Shown: positions 34,578 through 44,280 of the stretch, in pieces
How the letters are laid out: the number at the start of each line of letters is the position of its first letter
How positions within the stretch are numbered: the first letter of the stretch is position 1
DNA from: Dehalococcoidia bacterium
GTDB taxonomy: Bacteria; Chloroflexota; Dehalococcoidia; Lucifugimonadales; Lucifugimonadaceae
DNA length: 64,000 nucleotides
Reading direction: 5' to 3'
NCBI GenBank assembly: GCA_026421185.1
Contig: JAPKCH010000002.1
Span: 1 to 64,000 of the forward strand
The notes under the pieces: generated by a model
The model's database searches: none
The model's input: the letters and a program-made list of their open reading frames with translations, nothing else
Told to the model about the DNA's origin: nothing
Program-made: the position numbers and the translations under genes

Positions 34578-35957
34578 TTAAAACCCCAACCTGCTCTCAA
34601 CTGCAGTTAGGGCTTCGTCGATGATGCTCGTCAACGTATCAGTTTCGTCGGCTGTTATTGTTAGCGGTGGGGCGATTGGGAGGATGTAGGCGGGGACTCG
34701 GATCCAGACGCCTCGTTTTCGGAGTTCCTCTGTGAGCATTGCATTTACTCCGACTGAGGAGTCGAAGTGTTCCTTGGTTTCGCGGTCCTTAACAAATTCG
34801 ATGCCCTGAATTAGCCCTACGCCTCGGGTGTCGCCGATGATTGGGTGTTTTGCCTTCATTTCATCTAGTGAATCTGAGATTTGCTGGCCTCGCACCTTAG
34901 CGTTTTCTACGAGGTTCTCTCGCTCGACGATTTCGAGGTTGGCGAATGCGGCTGCGGCACCGCCGGGGTGGGCAGAGTAGGTGTACATGTGGGACCAGAC
35001 TTTTTCGGGTCCACCAGCGAATGCGTCGGCGATTTTCTGGGTCGAGATCGATCCGCCTACAGGGAAGTATCCGGAGGTGATGCCTTTGGCGAATGACATG
35101 ATGTCGGGTACGACGCCTACGAGGTCAGATCCGAACCATTCGCCAAGTCGTCCGAATCCGGTGATGACCTCGTCGAATATGAGCAGCACGCCATATTTGT
35201 CGCAAATTTCTCTAACCATTGGCCAGTAATTGGAGGGCGGTACTACTCCCCCAAGAGGTTGCGATACAGGTTCGCCAATAACCGCAGATACAGATTCAGG
35301 TCCTTCGAATAGGATGGCTTTTTCGATATCTAGGGCTGCTCGTTCACCGTTTTGTTCTGCGGATGATGCGCCATAGGTGTCGTGGTAGTAGTGGGGCTGC
35401 CCCACGGTTACGACGTTGGCGGGTTTGGGCTGGTAATCGTGGCGTGGGAAGCCGGGGTGACCGCCGAGCCACATGGTTCCGTAGGTGGATCCATGGTAGG
35501 AGCCTTCTCGTGATATGACTTTGTATCGCCCGCGGTCACCTCGGCGCACGTGGTATGCCTGTGCCATTTTGAGGGATGATTCGTTGGCTTCTGATCCACC
35601 TTGACAGAAGAAGGTTCGGGTGAGGTCGCCGGGTGCGAGTTCCGATAGTTTGGCGGCTAGCTGAATCGTCTTTGGTGTGGCACCTGAGTAGACGTTCATG
35701 CTGATACTGACGAGTTGGTCGTAGATGGCTTTCGCGATTTCTTCGCGGCCGTGACCTGCGTTGCGGAAGTACATACCTGAGATGCCATCGATGAATTTGT
35801 TACCTTCTACGTCGGTTACATAGATGCCTTCGGCGGATTCCATTAGTAGGGGTCCGCCCTCTTCAGCGAGGAGGGTTTGGTTTGTCATCCCGACGTGCAT
35901 GTGGTCGAGGACGGCTTGGCGGAGGGCTTTGGGATCGTTGGCGGCTGGTATTGGCAT
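34578..35957 (-). CDS. Class III pyridoxal-phosphate aminotransferase
   Basis: 459 residues. PLP site motifs are FCQGGSEANESSLKMAQ, SREGSYHGSTYG, LLIFDEVITGFGR (Asp binding the pyridine nitrogen) and the Schiff-base lysine in SFAKGITSGYFPVGG. The layout is that of omega-amino acid or polyamine:pyruvate aminotransferases. Alanine dehydrogenase lies just upstream on the same strand and could regenerate pyruvate and ammonia from the alanine formed. The pairing is inference. On the plus strand the gene is strikingly G/T-rich. Confidence 0.87.
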   Translation of the reverse strand: MPIPAANDPKALRQAVLDHMHVGMTNQTLLAEEGGPLLMESAEGIYVTDVEGNKFIDGISGMYFRNAGHGREEIAKAIYDQLVSISMNVYSGATPKTIQLAAKLSELAPGDLTRTFFCQGGSEANESSLKMAQAYHVRRGDRGRYKVISREGSYHGSTYGTMWLGGHPGFPRHDYQPKPANVVTVGQPHYYHDTYGASSAEQNGERAALDIEKAILFEGPESVSAVIGEPVSQPLGGVVPPSNYWPMVREICDKYGVLLIFDEVITGFGRLGEWFGSDLVGVVPDIMSFAKGITSGYFPVGGSISTQKIADAFAGGPEKVWSHMYTYSAHPGGAAAAFANLEIVERENLVENAKVRGQQISDSLDEMKAKHPIIGDTRGVGLIQGIEFVKDRETKEHFDSSVGVNAMLTEELRKRGVWIRVPAYILPIAPPLTITADETDTLTSIIDEALTAVESRLGF

Positions 35958-36126
35958 GGGGAACCTTAGGTTGTAGTGCGGAAGATGGTAGCTGCTCGCT
36001 ATTGATACTGAAACTACTTGAGCATGGCAATTGGCAGTTGTTGCCTGTAATGATGGATGGTAGCCGCTGGGCTTTTAACCACAGTGACAACCGAGTGTTG
36101 CTGCCCGGGTTGAGCCGTTCTTATTA

Positions 36127-37248
36127 TTATGCCGCTGCTTGGTTAAATGGAGTTGAGGTTACGCCCATTGTGGCGGCTAGACCGGGATCAATAGCTTTGC
36201 CTTGGTAGGTGTTTACTCCGGAGGCGAATCCTTGGTCGCTTTTGAGTGCTTCAAGGATTCCTTGCTCGGCAATGCTTAGCAGGTACGGGAGTGTTGCATT
36301 TGACAGTGCAGCGGTGGCTGTTTTGGGGACGGCTCCGGGCATATTGGCGACAGCGTAGTGAACTACGCCGTGGACGGTGTAAGTGGGGTCTTCGTAGGTT
36401 GTGGCGTGGGTGGTTTCGAAGCACCCGCCTTGATCGACAGCGACGTCTACAAGGACTGATCCTTGTTGCATTTTCGCTATTTGGTCTTCTTTAAGAAGGA
36501 CCGGCGGACGACGGCCGGGCGAGTAGACGGCTCCGATGACGACGTCGGCATTTATCGCCGATTCTTCAACGGATTCGGTTGTTGATATAACGGTTTTAAG
36601 GTTGTTAAGGAATTGTTGATTGTCGACCGCGAATTGGTCTAGGCGGTCTTGTGTGTCGTTGATGAGGGTTACGTTGGCTCCATTTGCTAGGGCGAGGCGC
36701 GCAGAGTTTTGCCCAACGGTTCCGGCTCCGATGACTACGACTTCAGCTGCGGGTGCGCCTTGGATTCTAGATAGGAGTTTTCCTAAGCCGCCATGTGCTC
36801 GCTGGAGGTGGTGCCCGGCGGCGTGGACGGCGAGCTGCCCGGCGATTGCGCTCATTGGGGAGAGGATCGGAAATCGGGTGTCGGGATGAGTGACGGTTTC
36901 GTAGGCTATTCCGAGTACATATTTCTCAAGGAGCGTGTTTGCTAGGGGCAGGTCAGCGGCGAGGTGGAGGAATGTGAAGAGTGCGGAGTCTTTTCGGATG
37001 AGGTCGTATTCGGAGGGCTGGGGTTCTTTGACCTTCACGATGAGATCGGCAGTGCCCCAGACTTCGGCGGCGGAGTTAGAAATTTGGCAGCCGGCGTTGC
37101 GGTATGAGTCGTCACTGTATCCGCTTCCGATCCCTGCACCAGTTTGGATTAGGATTTTGTTGCGCCTCGTTAGCTCTTTGGCACTTTCGGGAGTGACGGA
37201 CACTCGGTGTTCGCCGGTTTTAATTTCGCTTGGAATTCCGAACAGCAA
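36127..37248 (-). CDS. ald: Alanine dehydrogenase
   Basis: 373 residues. Interconverts L-alanine and pyruvate plus ammonia with NAD. Family landmarks: GIPSEIKTGEHRVSVTPE, the substrate lysine in VKVKEPQPSEY, the histidine in FTFLHLAAD, the Rossmann loop VIGAGTVGQNSARLA, and DVAVDQGGCFETTHATTYEDP followed by VPKTATAALSNATLPY. Length matches Ald. It is encoded upstream of the class III aminotransferase on the same strand, 169 bases apart. Confidence 0.95.
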   Translation of the reverse strand: MLFGIPSEIKTGEHRVSVTPESAKELTRRNKILIQTGAGIGSGYSDDSYRNAGCQISNSAAEVWGTADLIVKVKEPQPSEYDLIRKDSALFTFLHLAADLPLANTLLEKYVLGIAYETVTHPDTRFPILSPMSAIAGQLAVHAAGHHLQRAHGGLGKLLSRIQGAPAAEVVVIGAGTVGQNSARLALANGANVTLINDTQDRLDQFAVDNQQFLNNLKTVISTTESVEESAINADVVIGAVYSPGRRPPVLLKEDQIAKMQQGSVLVDVAVDQGGCFETTHATTYEDPTYTVHGVVHYAVANMPGAVPKTATAALSNATLPYLLSIAEQGILEALKSDQGFASGVNTYQGKAIDPGLAATMGVTSTPFNQAAA

Positions 37249-37421
37249 TTTTTTATCCTCAATAAAAATATGTTTATCAAACCTGATTGTTAATATTAAT
37301 GACCAGTTATTAACAGAATCAAGTAAAAGTTAGCGTGTCAGCGAGGGTGTTTAAGATTTGTTTTAATAGGTGGTAGTTGGGCGTAATATTTACGGATACT
37401 AAATTTAAACAGGGGGCTGGA

Positions 37422-38021
37422 ATGTATCGACTCGTTGGCTTGGTAGCTTTGGTTGTTATGGCTGCGGTGTTTGTAGCTTGTGGCAGTTCAGGCGAGACAT
37501 CTGAGCCAACTCAGGTTCAGGCTAATCCGACTTCAGTATCGGGTTATTCGGCTATTTCGTCGGCGGTAGCCGATGCTGTTAATTGTGTTGGTGTGTTGGC
37601 ACCGATCGAGGGCGACCTAAAGTTATTTACGGATCCGCTTACGAGCACGGTTAGTGCCTCTAAGCCACAGATTCAGTCTATGTGTTCGGCGATGTATGAC
37701 ACTGGAGAGCCGGGTCGTGAATTTCTTTCGGTTGTATTGATGCAGTTCAAGTCGGATGATTCGAGCTCGGATCAATACCAGTTGATGAAGAGTGCATATT
37801 CGGATACGGGTGACGCACTTTCAGAGCTTAATAACGCTGATGAAGGTTTGACCGATGTGCTTTCGGTATTGATCGACAGTGACGGGATTGGCCGGACGAT
37901 GGTGATGCGTCAGCGGGAGTGGCTGGTTACGGTGACTGCGGGGCCTACGATGGCTGATTCGCCGTGGAAAGTGGGCGATATGGAGATGATCGGGAAGGGT
38001 GTGCTGGAGCGGGTGAAGTAG
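37422..38021 (+). CDS. Putative lipoprotein of unknown function
   Basis: 199 residues from ATG 37422 (MYRLVGL); the track's extension to 37377 would spoil the signal peptide. The hydrophobic LVALVVMAAVF is followed by the lipobox VAC (Cys about 18) and a Ser/Thr/Glu-rich linker. The mature part has two cysteines (NCVGVL and SMCSAMYD), predicted to be outside the cytoplasm. No known domain recognised. General layout resembles the lipoprotein at 6235-6858. Confidence 0.7.
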   Translation: MYRLVGLVALVVMAAVFVACGSSGETSEPTQVQANPTSVSGYSAISSAVADAVNCVGVLAPIEGDLKLFTDPLTSTVSASKPQIQSMCSAMYDTGEPGREFLSVVLMQFKSDDSSSDQYQLMKSAYSDTGDALSELNNADEGLTDVLSVLIDSDGIGRTMVMRQREWLVTVTAGPTMADSPWKVGDMEMIGKGVLERVK

Positions 38022-38194
38022 GGACTGCGCGTGTTGGGTTAGGCTCGGGCGTCGTCGGACGACTAGGCCGCTCGTCACAATCTCCTACCCCTAACCCCTT
38101 ACATCCGGAAGGGGGGCGTTGGTTCCAGGCGTTATCGTACGACTTGGTTGCGGGGGTTTGAAACGGGCGGGTTTGGCAGTAGTGTTGAAGAACA

Positions 38195-38512
38195 ATGTTT
38201 AGATTTATTGGAAATAGACGACCTGTAGTTATTGGATTGATTCTCGGTACTACGCTGGGATTGATGGTGGCCATTGGCTACGGCGGTACGAGTGCGTGGT
38301 TGTGTTCAGGCATCAGGAAGTGCCCTGCCAGCTGGGAGCCGTTCGTCATAGTTTCAGCGATTATTTTCGTTTTGATACTGGTGGCAGTGATCATCATGTC
38401 GGTCGTTATGGCGAGGTTGTACAAGATTTTCGACACGTCGATTGGTGGCGAAAAGGCTTACGAGCCGAGTATTGGGACTGCTATGCGTGATGGGGACGGC
38501 AAAGAGGCTTAG
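38195..38512 (+). CDS. Small membrane protein with two transmembrane helices
   Basis: 105 residues with helices PVVIGLILGTTLGLMVAIGYG and FVIVSAIIFVLILVAVIIMS, and a short loop with two cysteines (WLCSGIRKCPASW) that could form a disulfide outside. The C terminus is charged and cytoplasmic. No family recognised. A G-rich hairpin region separates it from the lipoprotein gene. Confidence 0.55.
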   Translation: MFRFIGNRRPVVIGLILGTTLGLMVAIGYGGTSAWLCSGIRKCPASWEPFVIVSAIIFVLILVAVIIMSVVMARLYKIFDTSIGGEKAYEPSIGTAMRDGDGKEA

Positions 38513-38764
38513 CGCTTCCCTGACATCCTCGTTTGTACTTGGTACTGCATACAGGATCGCGTTTTAGTTGCTACTAGCACATTGGTGCATACCGAATTTT
38601 TTGATGCGGGGGCTAATTGGGCGTCGATACTGAATCTAGTTCAAGATGCCAATGTCTGTTTACGTTGATTTCGCACGTATAATCGGGCGGTTGAATTTGT
38701 AGGTTTGGGGTCATTTCGAGTTATGGCTTGATTGATCCACCCCAGAAGAGAAAAGAAATTTCGA

Positions 38765-40174
38765 ATGGCAGAAACTAGTTTCGATCTTGTTGTTATTGGT
38801 GCGGGACCCGGCGGATACCACGCTGCGATTAGGGGTGCTCAGCTTGGTTTGAGCGTTGCGGTTATTGAGAAAGACGACGGCACTGGTATCGGTGGACTCG
38901 GTGGAGTTTGCTTGAACTGGGGTTGTATTCCTTCGAAGTCGCTTCTGAAGAACGCCGAAGTGGTGAACCATCTCACGCACGCCGAAGACTGGGGCATCGA
39001 GGTTGGCGAGTGGTCGGCAAGCATGTCGAAGGCTGTTGATCGTTCACGCAAGGTTTCGAAGGCTCTTACGAACGGAATTGGATTCCTGTTCAAGAAGAAC
39101 AAGATCACCCTCGTTCAGGGTAAAGCGATTCTGAAGTCGTCGACTCAGATTGATGTTGAGGGCGGCGAGACCCTTACTGCCAAGAATATTGTTATTGCAA
39201 CGGGCGCACGTGCTCGCAGCTTGCCGGGTCTTGAGATTGATGGCAAGGACATCATCACTTCTCGGCACGCACTTGAGCTTCGAGAGCAGCCAGAAGCTGT
39301 TGCCGTTATCGGTGCATCGGCTATCGGTTGTGAGTTTGCTTACTATTTTAACTCTTACGGTGTGAACGTGAAGATGTTCGAGATGCTCGAGCATTTGGTT
39401 CCTCGTGAAGACGAAGAGGTTTCGGTTGAGCTGGAGCGTCAGTTTGGTCGACAGGGTATCGAGTTCGCAACTTCTGCCAGCGTTTCAGGCGTTGAGAAGA
39501 AGAATGGGCGGCTTGCTGTTCAGTACGAAGTTGGCGGCGAGAAGCAGGAGTTCATCTGCGACAAGGTGCTGTTGGGTGTTGGTGTTCAGCCAAACACCGA
39601 TGGTATTGGTCTTGAGAACTTAGGGATCAACACTGTTGGACCCGGGTTCATCGAGGTTGATGGGAACATGCGAACGAATGTCGGTGGCGTTTACGCTGTC
39701 GGTGATGTGAACGGTAAGTTGATGCTTGCTCACGTTGCGTTTGATCAGGGTGTTGTGGCTGCTGAGACGATTGCGGGTCACGATGTTGAGCCGATTGAGG
39801 ATTATGTAAACATGCCTCGGTGTACTTACGCTCAGCCGCAGATTGCTTCAATTGGTCTTACTGAGGCGCAGGCTCGCGAGAATGGTGTGAATTTGAAGAT
39901 CGGTAAGGTTCCGTTTGCGGTTGCTGGCAAGTCGGTTGCTATCGGGGAGCCTCAGGGCTTCGTGAAGGTGCTTACGGATGATGACTCAGGTGAGGTTATT
40001 GGGGCGCACATTATTGGCCCTGAAGCTACTGAGTTGATTGCTGAGATTGGCATGCTGCAGATGCTTGAGGGTACGAACCTTGAGTTGCACAAGATGACTC
40101 ATGCGCACCCGACGCTTTCGGAGGCTGTGAAGGAAGCTGGTGCGGCTGTAACGGGCGAGGCTATTCATTTCTAG
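38765..40174 (+). CDS. lpd: Dihydrolipoyl dehydrogenase (E3)
   Basis: 469 residues from ATG 38765 (MAETSFD). FAD motif VIGAGPGGYHAAIRGAQLG, redox disulfide GGVCLNWGCIPSK, second Rossmann motif VIGASAIGCEFAYYF, AVGDVNGKLMLAHVA, and the C-terminal HAHPTLSEAV with the His/Glu pair completing the active site. Re-oxidises lipoyl groups of 2-oxoacid dehydrogenase or glycine-cleavage complexes. No E1, E2 or gcv genes are adjacent, so it probably serves complexes encoded elsewhere. A terminator follows. Confidence 0.95.
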   Translation: MAETSFDLVVIGAGPGGYHAAIRGAQLGLSVAVIEKDDGTGIGGLGGVCLNWGCIPSKSLLKNAEVVNHLTHAEDWGIEVGEWSASMSKAVDRSRKVSKALTNGIGFLFKKNKITLVQGKAILKSSTQIDVEGGETLTAKNIVIATGARARSLPGLEIDGKDIITSRHALELREQPEAVAVIGASAIGCEFAYYFNSYGVNVKMFEMLEHLVPREDEEVSVELERQFGRQGIEFATSASVSGVEKKNGRLAVQYEVGGEKQEFICDKVLLGVGVQPNTDGIGLENLGINTVGPGFIEVDGNMRTNVGGVYAVGDVNGKLMLAHVAFDQGVVAAETIAGHDVEPIEDYVNMPRCTYAQPQIASIGLTEAQARENGVNLKIGKVPFAVAGKSVAIGEPQGFVKVLTDDDSGEVIGAHIIGPEATELIAEIGMLQMLEGTNLELHKMTHAHPTLSEAVKEAGAAVTGEAIHF

Positions 40175-40212
40175 CTGATCTACGGCCAGACCACAACACA
40201 GGATTATGTACC

Positions 40213-40250
40213 ATTCACCCCATTACAAAATGTAGCGGGGTGAATTTTTA
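40213..40250 (+). terminator. Rho-independent terminator of lpd
   Basis: ATTCACCCC pairs with GGGGTGAAT, with ATTACA/TGTAG inside, followed by TTTTTAT. Confidence 0.88.
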
Positions 40251-40683
40251 TGACTGCAAATACTGACCATGAACGAGTGGCCCAATTAGATCCCTAGCGT
40301 GTACGGGCGCTGCTAAACGCTCACTTAAACTCAGTAAGTTCATTCAGTGAGCGAGTGGTTACCATCGCCGCGGTTGTTCTCGGAATTTCACTTCTGGCAT
40401 TGCAAATAAAAGACCCCGAACTTGCAATACTCGCAGTGATATCTTGGGCACTTCAGTAGTGATGAGTCTTATAGGTGGATTGGTAGAAGTGGGATTCGCT
40501 ACCCAGCGTCTCAACAAAGCAGAGGATCGCTGGGTATAAAGGGTTAAACACGAACCGCTTTCGGAGAATGATCAGACCGTAAATATCAAAGATGTTTTAG
40601 TGTCGCTGTCGATGGTCGCTTTAATAATGGGAGTTATCACGCTCGTTCTGTTTGACGATTACAACGCGCCATTGGGTCAATAA
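40249..40683 (+). pseudogene. Degraded membrane protein gene
   Basis: From ATG 40249 the frame reads MTANTDHERVAQLDP, a TAG, then RVRALLNAHLNSVSSFSERV, the helix VVTIAAVVLGISLLALQIKD and SWALQ, then TAG. After a frame change it continues LVEVGFATQRLNKAEDRWV, a TAA, and a last helix SMVALIMGVITLVLFDDY before the final TAA. The pieces make one small protein with at least two or three transmembrane helices, broken by several stops and a frameshift. The family is unknown. The ATG overlaps the terminator tail. Confidence 0.5.
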
Positions 40684-40780
40684 CTAGGTTCGGACCATTG
40701 CCTGAAATAACCTGAACCGGTTGATCCAGGCGCGATTTAGTTTGCCTATGTTGTAATTTCGACAATTTGGAGAGATGGTA

Positions 40781-40822
40781 CCTGATTGCCACGTCGGTCC
40801 TCCTCGCAATGACAGTAGGCGG
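40781..40822. repeat. Short intergenic repeat, family B
   Basis: TGATTGCCACGTCGGTCCTC and CTCGCAATGACAG form the complement of the widespread element that reads CATTGCGAGGAG...GTGGCAATC. Related, more eroded copies lie at 42473-42515, 44388-44407 and 61336-61355. Confidence 0.6.
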
Positions 40823-40924
40823 TTTTGGCTCGTATGATCGTAGTGTCGAGGGTAGAGTCGATAGATTCGGGTTTCGGATTCTTATTATTTGGGATGTTGC
40901 GGGTTGAGTGCTGGGAGATGATCT

Positions 40925-42343
40925 GTGGTTAGTCAGGCACGCAAAACAACGGTTGTAATTCTTGGTGCTTCTGGGGATTTGACTCAGCGGAAGCTAGGTC
41001 CGGCGTTGTTTCATTTAATGAATTCTGGATCGTTGCCAGATTTGTGTTCGTTCGTGGGTGTTTCGAGAAGCAAGTTTTCCGACGAAGCATTCCGAAGTAC
41101 GCTCCGTGAGAGCGTGGATGCGGTATCCGATTCTGATTGGGCAGGGTTTGCTGAACGAGCCAGTTATTTTCAGGGCTCTTCGACTAATGCATTGTCGTTG
41201 AAGTTGCTTGATCAGCAAATTTCGGAAGCGTGCGGGGATGATTTCGCCGATGACCGTGTTTACTACCTTGCTCTTAAACCGTCGCTTTATCCGGACACGT
41301 TATTGGCTCTTGCTGAATCGGGCTCTCTCAATGAAAGCCTAGGATCGCGCAGGGTCGTAATCGAAAAACCATTTGGCACGGATTTTGAGTCGGCACGTAA
41401 ATTGAACGAGCTGGCGCATTCGATGATGAACGAGGATCAGATTTACCGAATAGATCACTATCTAGGCAAAGATACTGTTCAGAATATTTTGGTATTTCGG
41501 TTCGCAAACGCCATATTCGAACCGCTGTGGAATCGGAACTATATTGATCACGTTCAGATAAGTGTTTTGGAAGATCTCGGAGTCGAAAATCGTGGTACTT
41601 ACTACGATGATTCTGGTGTTTTGCGAGACATGATGCAGAACCACTTGATGCAGCTACTGGCGTTGATCGCAATGGAGCCGCCTGCTTCTTCCACTGCCGA
41701 TGCTTTAAGGGATGAGAAGGCGAAGGTTTTATCGGCCGTTCGCCGGGTCGATGATGATTACGCAACCGCGAATTCCGTACGTGCTCAGTACGACGGTTAC
41801 GTTTCAGAGACTGGAGTTGATCCTGATTCATCGACTGCGACTTATGGCGCTGTGAAGCTATTCGTCGACACTTGGCGTTGGCAGGATGTGCCGTTTGTTT
41901 TGCGATCGGGAAAGGCTCTGAGTCGGAAGAGCTCGGAGATATCGATCGAGTTCAAACGTCCGCCGCAGTCGATTTTTGGTGTTTCGGGAGATGTGATGCC
42001 GAACAGGTTGACCATATCGATTCAGCCTGATGAGGGTGTTCATCTTCAATTTGTGAACAAAACGCCGGGCGCTGGAACTGAGCTTGCTGCGGAAACTCTT
42101 GAGTTTCACTTCCCTGTCGGTGTTATTCGGGACGCTTATGAACGTTTGCTGCTTGATGCGATTTTGGGTGATGCAACTCACTTTAATCGTAGTGATGAGA
42201 TTGAGTATTCTTGGCGAATTATCGATCCGTTCATCAATGCTTGGCTGGATGGCGGGACGCCGAAGATGTTGGGTTACGAGCCTGGTAGTTTTGGCCCGAT
42301 GGAGGCTGAGGGCTTGCTCGGTGAGGGCCGTGAGTGGATTTAG
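40925..42343 (+). CDS. zwf: Glucose-6-phosphate 1-dehydrogenase
   Basis: 472 residues, GTG start with GGGAG upstream. First step of the oxidative pentose-phosphate pathway, giving 6-phosphogluconolactone and NADPH. NADP site [17 protein letters not shown], substrate site [15 protein letters not shown], and the active-site signature [13 protein letters not shown] (His acid/base) are intact. No gnd, pgl or tal adjacent; rpiB occurs at the far end of the window. A terminator follows. Confidence 0.96.
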   Translation: MVSQARKTTVVILGASGDLTQRKLGPALFHLMNSGSLPDLCSFVGVSRSKFSDEAFRSTLRESVDAVSDSDWAGFAERASYFQGSSTNALSLKLLDQQISEACGDDFADDRVYYLALKPSLYPDTLLALAESGSLNESLGSRRVVIEKPFGTDFESARKLNELAHSMMNEDQIYRIDHYLGKDTVQNILVFRFANAIFEPLWNRNYIDHVQISVLEDLGVENRGTYYDDSGVLRDMMQNHLMQLLALIAMEPPASSTADALRDEKAKVLSAVRRVDDDYATANSVRAQYDGYVSETGVDPDSSTATYGAVKLFVDTWRWQDVPFVLRSGKALSRKSSEISIEFKRPPQSIFGVSGDVMPNRLTISIQPDEGVHLQFVNKTPGAGTELAAETLEFHFPVGVIRDAYERLLLDAILGDATHFNRSDEIEYSWRIIDPFINAWLDGGTPKMLGYEPGSFGPMEAEGLLGEGREWI

Positions 42344-42400
42344 GTTTTTTGATTTGGCGTCGTCGAGGTGCTGATTAGGATCGCGTTGATAGATGTTTTC

Positions 42401-42434
42401 AGCCTGAATCGGTTGGTTCAGGCTTCTTTTGTTT
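42401..42434 (+). terminator. Rho-independent terminator of zwf
   Basis: AGCCTGAA pairs with TTCAGGCT around TCGGTTGG, followed by TCTTTTGTTT. Confidence 0.8.
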
Positions 42435-42472
42435 GGTGGTAGTTGCAGGTTCGGTCTATTCAAGGGTGTGGA

Positions 42473-42515
42473 CGTGATTGCCACGCCACTCTTAGGGATT
42501 CCTTGCAATGATGGG
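42473..42515. repeat. Short intergenic repeat, family B (degenerate)
   Basis: GTGATTGCCACGCC followed by TTCCTTGCAATGATGGG, the same order as the copy at 40781 with several changes. Confidence 0.5.
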
Positions 42516-42555
42516 TGTATGTTATGGGCTGATTTATGACGGTGACCAGTATCGA

Positions 42556-42599
42556 TTCCACCCTCACACTAGCACTCTCCTCCGGGAGAGGGGATTCGA
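42556..42599. repeat. Short palindromic intergenic repeat, family A
   Basis: TTCCACCCTCACACTAGCA followed by the hairpin CTCTCCTCCGGGAGAG and GGGATTCGA. Ends about 18 bases before the next gene's ATG. Confidence 0.55.
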
Positions 42600-42617
42600 T
42601 GTTTTCAGGAGTAGCAG

Positions 42618-42977
42618 ATGACTAAAAAGACGAAGATTACTCGGTTGTTTACCGGGGATGATGGGCAGTCGCATTTCGAGGATCTTGAAGTTGAGATGGA
42701 GCCAAATATTGTTGGTCACATTTCAGAGACGTTTAGCGCGACTGGATTGGTTTTTCGGGAGACTAGTGGGGCGTACGACTACGATTTTCATGTAGCGCCA
42801 CGCAAGCAATACGTGGTTAATCTCGATGGGGCAGTTGAAATTACCGTTGGGAGTGGCGATAAGCGAGTGATGGGAGCGGGCGAAATGTTTCTCGCGGAAG
42901 ACACAACAGGTCAGGGTCATATCTCGAGGGCTGTGAATGGCAAGATTAGGCATTCGCTGTTTATTACGGTGGATTGA
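42618..42977 (+). CDS. Cupin-like protein
   Basis: 119 residues with AGGAG before the ATG. The C-terminal half has the cupin pattern: YVVNLDGAVEITVGSGDKR, MGAGEMFLAEDTTGQGH, and a final strand IRHSLFITVD. The N-terminal DFHVAPRKQ could supply the first His. The family is close to small cupins of unknown substrate that are common near sugar and amino-acid catabolic genes. It is a single-gene unit. Confidence 0.65.
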   Translation: MTKKTKITRLFTGDDGQSHFEDLEVEMEPNIVGHISETFSATGLVFRETSGAYDYDFHVAPRKQYVVNLDGAVEITVGSGDKRVMGAGEMFLAEDTTGQGHISRAVNGKIRHSLFITVD

Positions 42978-43121
42978 CGAGCGTGATTCTCTGTCTCATC
43001 CGAAGACCTTGTCGCTCTGGCAATTGCTGCGTTAGTCTGGCCGATATTGCGACGGGGTGAAGACGTCTCACCTAGTTAGCGGGGCGTTTACTTCAGGCGC
43101 ACATTCGTGCTTGGTCGAGTC

Positions 43122-43151
43122 TGCCCCTCTAACTCCCACGATCAAGGGGCA
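43122..43151. repeat. Hairpin after the DUF1501 gene
   Basis: TGCCCCT and AGGGGCA pair around CTAACTCCCACGATCA-type loop sequence. Resembles the family-A repeat hairpins. No T-tract follows on the minus strand, so it is a weak terminator candidate at best. Confidence 0.4.
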
Positions 43152-43155
43152 TTAG

Positions 43156-44280
43156 TTAAACAGCGAAGGGTTTTATTTTTTCGTATATGCCGTTGACGAT
43201 TGGTTTGGCTTCGACATGGAGCCAATCTTCAAGGATGTCCGTGTAAAGGCCCCGAAAGTCGTTGTTAAATGCGAGGTCGCCTTGCACCCAGTCGGCTGGA
43301 TCTATCGACGGATATTCGGCGTAATGACCACCAGCAACCTGATTGCCGACTACAAACGCCACTCCGCCGGATCCGTGATCAGTTCCTGTTCCGTTGTCGC
43401 GAACTCGCCTGCCGAACTCAGAGAACATTAGAACCGTTACTTCGTCACCTAGTCTGTGTTCTTCGAGATCATCAAAGAACGAGATGAGCGAACTCGAAAT
43501 GTGGCTCCATAGTTTCGATTGGAGAGTTACTTCGTCGGTGTGAGTGTCGAAGCTACCGTACTCGGTGTAGAAAACCCTGGTTCCGAGATCGGCAAAGTGG
43601 ACTTGAGCAACGCCTTTGAGACTTTTGGCAAACGGGTTGTCAGGATACTCGACATTCGACTTGTACTTGAGCGGCGCTTCCTTGAGAATATCGGCTCCTC
43701 GCATAGCATCTAGCCCAGTTTGGCCTAAATAGTCCATAACGGTGTCGGATCCGAGTAGGGGTGTGTACATACGTCTGAAGGCGTTGAGAGCTTGCTCACG
43801 TTGATTGGCTCCGGCTACTCCGGTGAGAAGGCCGTAGTTTTCTAGATCCCCGACCGATGCGACCGGAACCCCTGGGGCTGCAAGTGCTCTTGGAAGTCCG
43901 TTTCCGAAGTTGACCGCCGTCACTGGATTTCTGCCTTCAGGGTCGAGTTCCTTGATTGCCTGGCCGAGCCATCCTTTTGAGCCGACTGTTGCTGGTTCTG
44001 CTGTGTGCCAGATGTCCATAGACCGGAAGTGAGACCGATTAGGGACGGGATAACCGATTCCATGAACGATGGCGACTTTGCCCTGATCATAAAGCGTCTT
44101 CATCGGCCCCATGCCGGGATTGAGTCCATAGCCCTTGTCGAGTGGGATGACCTGGTCATCGGTGATACGAATGTTGGGTCGTGAGTCTTTATAGAAACCG
44201 TTCTGAAAAGGAACGATGCAGTTGAGGTAGTCGTTTCCTCCAGAGAGTTGGATGACTACGAGGACTTTCTCTTTGGTCAT
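43156..44280 (-). CDS. DUF1501 family protein
   Basis: 374 residues. VVIQLSGGNDYLNCIVP at the start, GYPVPNRSHFRSMDIWHTA, the metal-type YGSFDTHTDEVTLQSKLW, and FSEFGRRVRDNGTGTDHGSGG are the DUF1501 landmarks (alkaline-phosphatase/sulfatase-like fold). Unlike many members, no Tat or Sec signal is present at this start. Function unknown; members are nearly always encoded beside DUF1800, as here. Last gene of a minus-strand cluster. Confidence 0.85.
   Translation of the reverse strand: MTKEKVLVVIQLSGGNDYLNCIVPFQNGFYKDSRPNIRITDDQVIPLDKGYGLNPGMGPMKTLYDQGKVAIVHGIGYPVPNRSHFRSMDIWHTAEPATVGSKGWLGQAIKELDPEGRNPVTAVNFGNGLPRALAAPGVPVASVGDLENYGLLTGVAGANQREQALNAFRRMYTPLLGSDTVMDYLGQTGLDAMRGADILKEAPLKYKSNVEYPDNPFAKSLKGVAQVHFADLGTRVFYTEYGSFDTHTDEVTLQSKLWSHISSSLISFFDDLEEHRLGDEVTVLMFSEFGRRVRDNGTGTDHGSGGVAFVVGNQVAGGHYAEYPSIDPADWVQGDLAFNNDFRGLYTDILEDWLHVEAKPIVNGIYEKIKPFAV

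Larger units (their letters stand above)
40175..40924. other. Intergenic stretch: terminator, membrane-protein relic, palindromic repeats
   Basis: 750 bases without an intact gene, holding the lpd terminator, a degraded membrane protein gene (40249-40683), a hairpin CCTGAACCGG-TTGATCCAGG (40711-40730) similar to the zwf terminator stem, and a family-B repeat (40781-40822). Confidence 0.6.
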
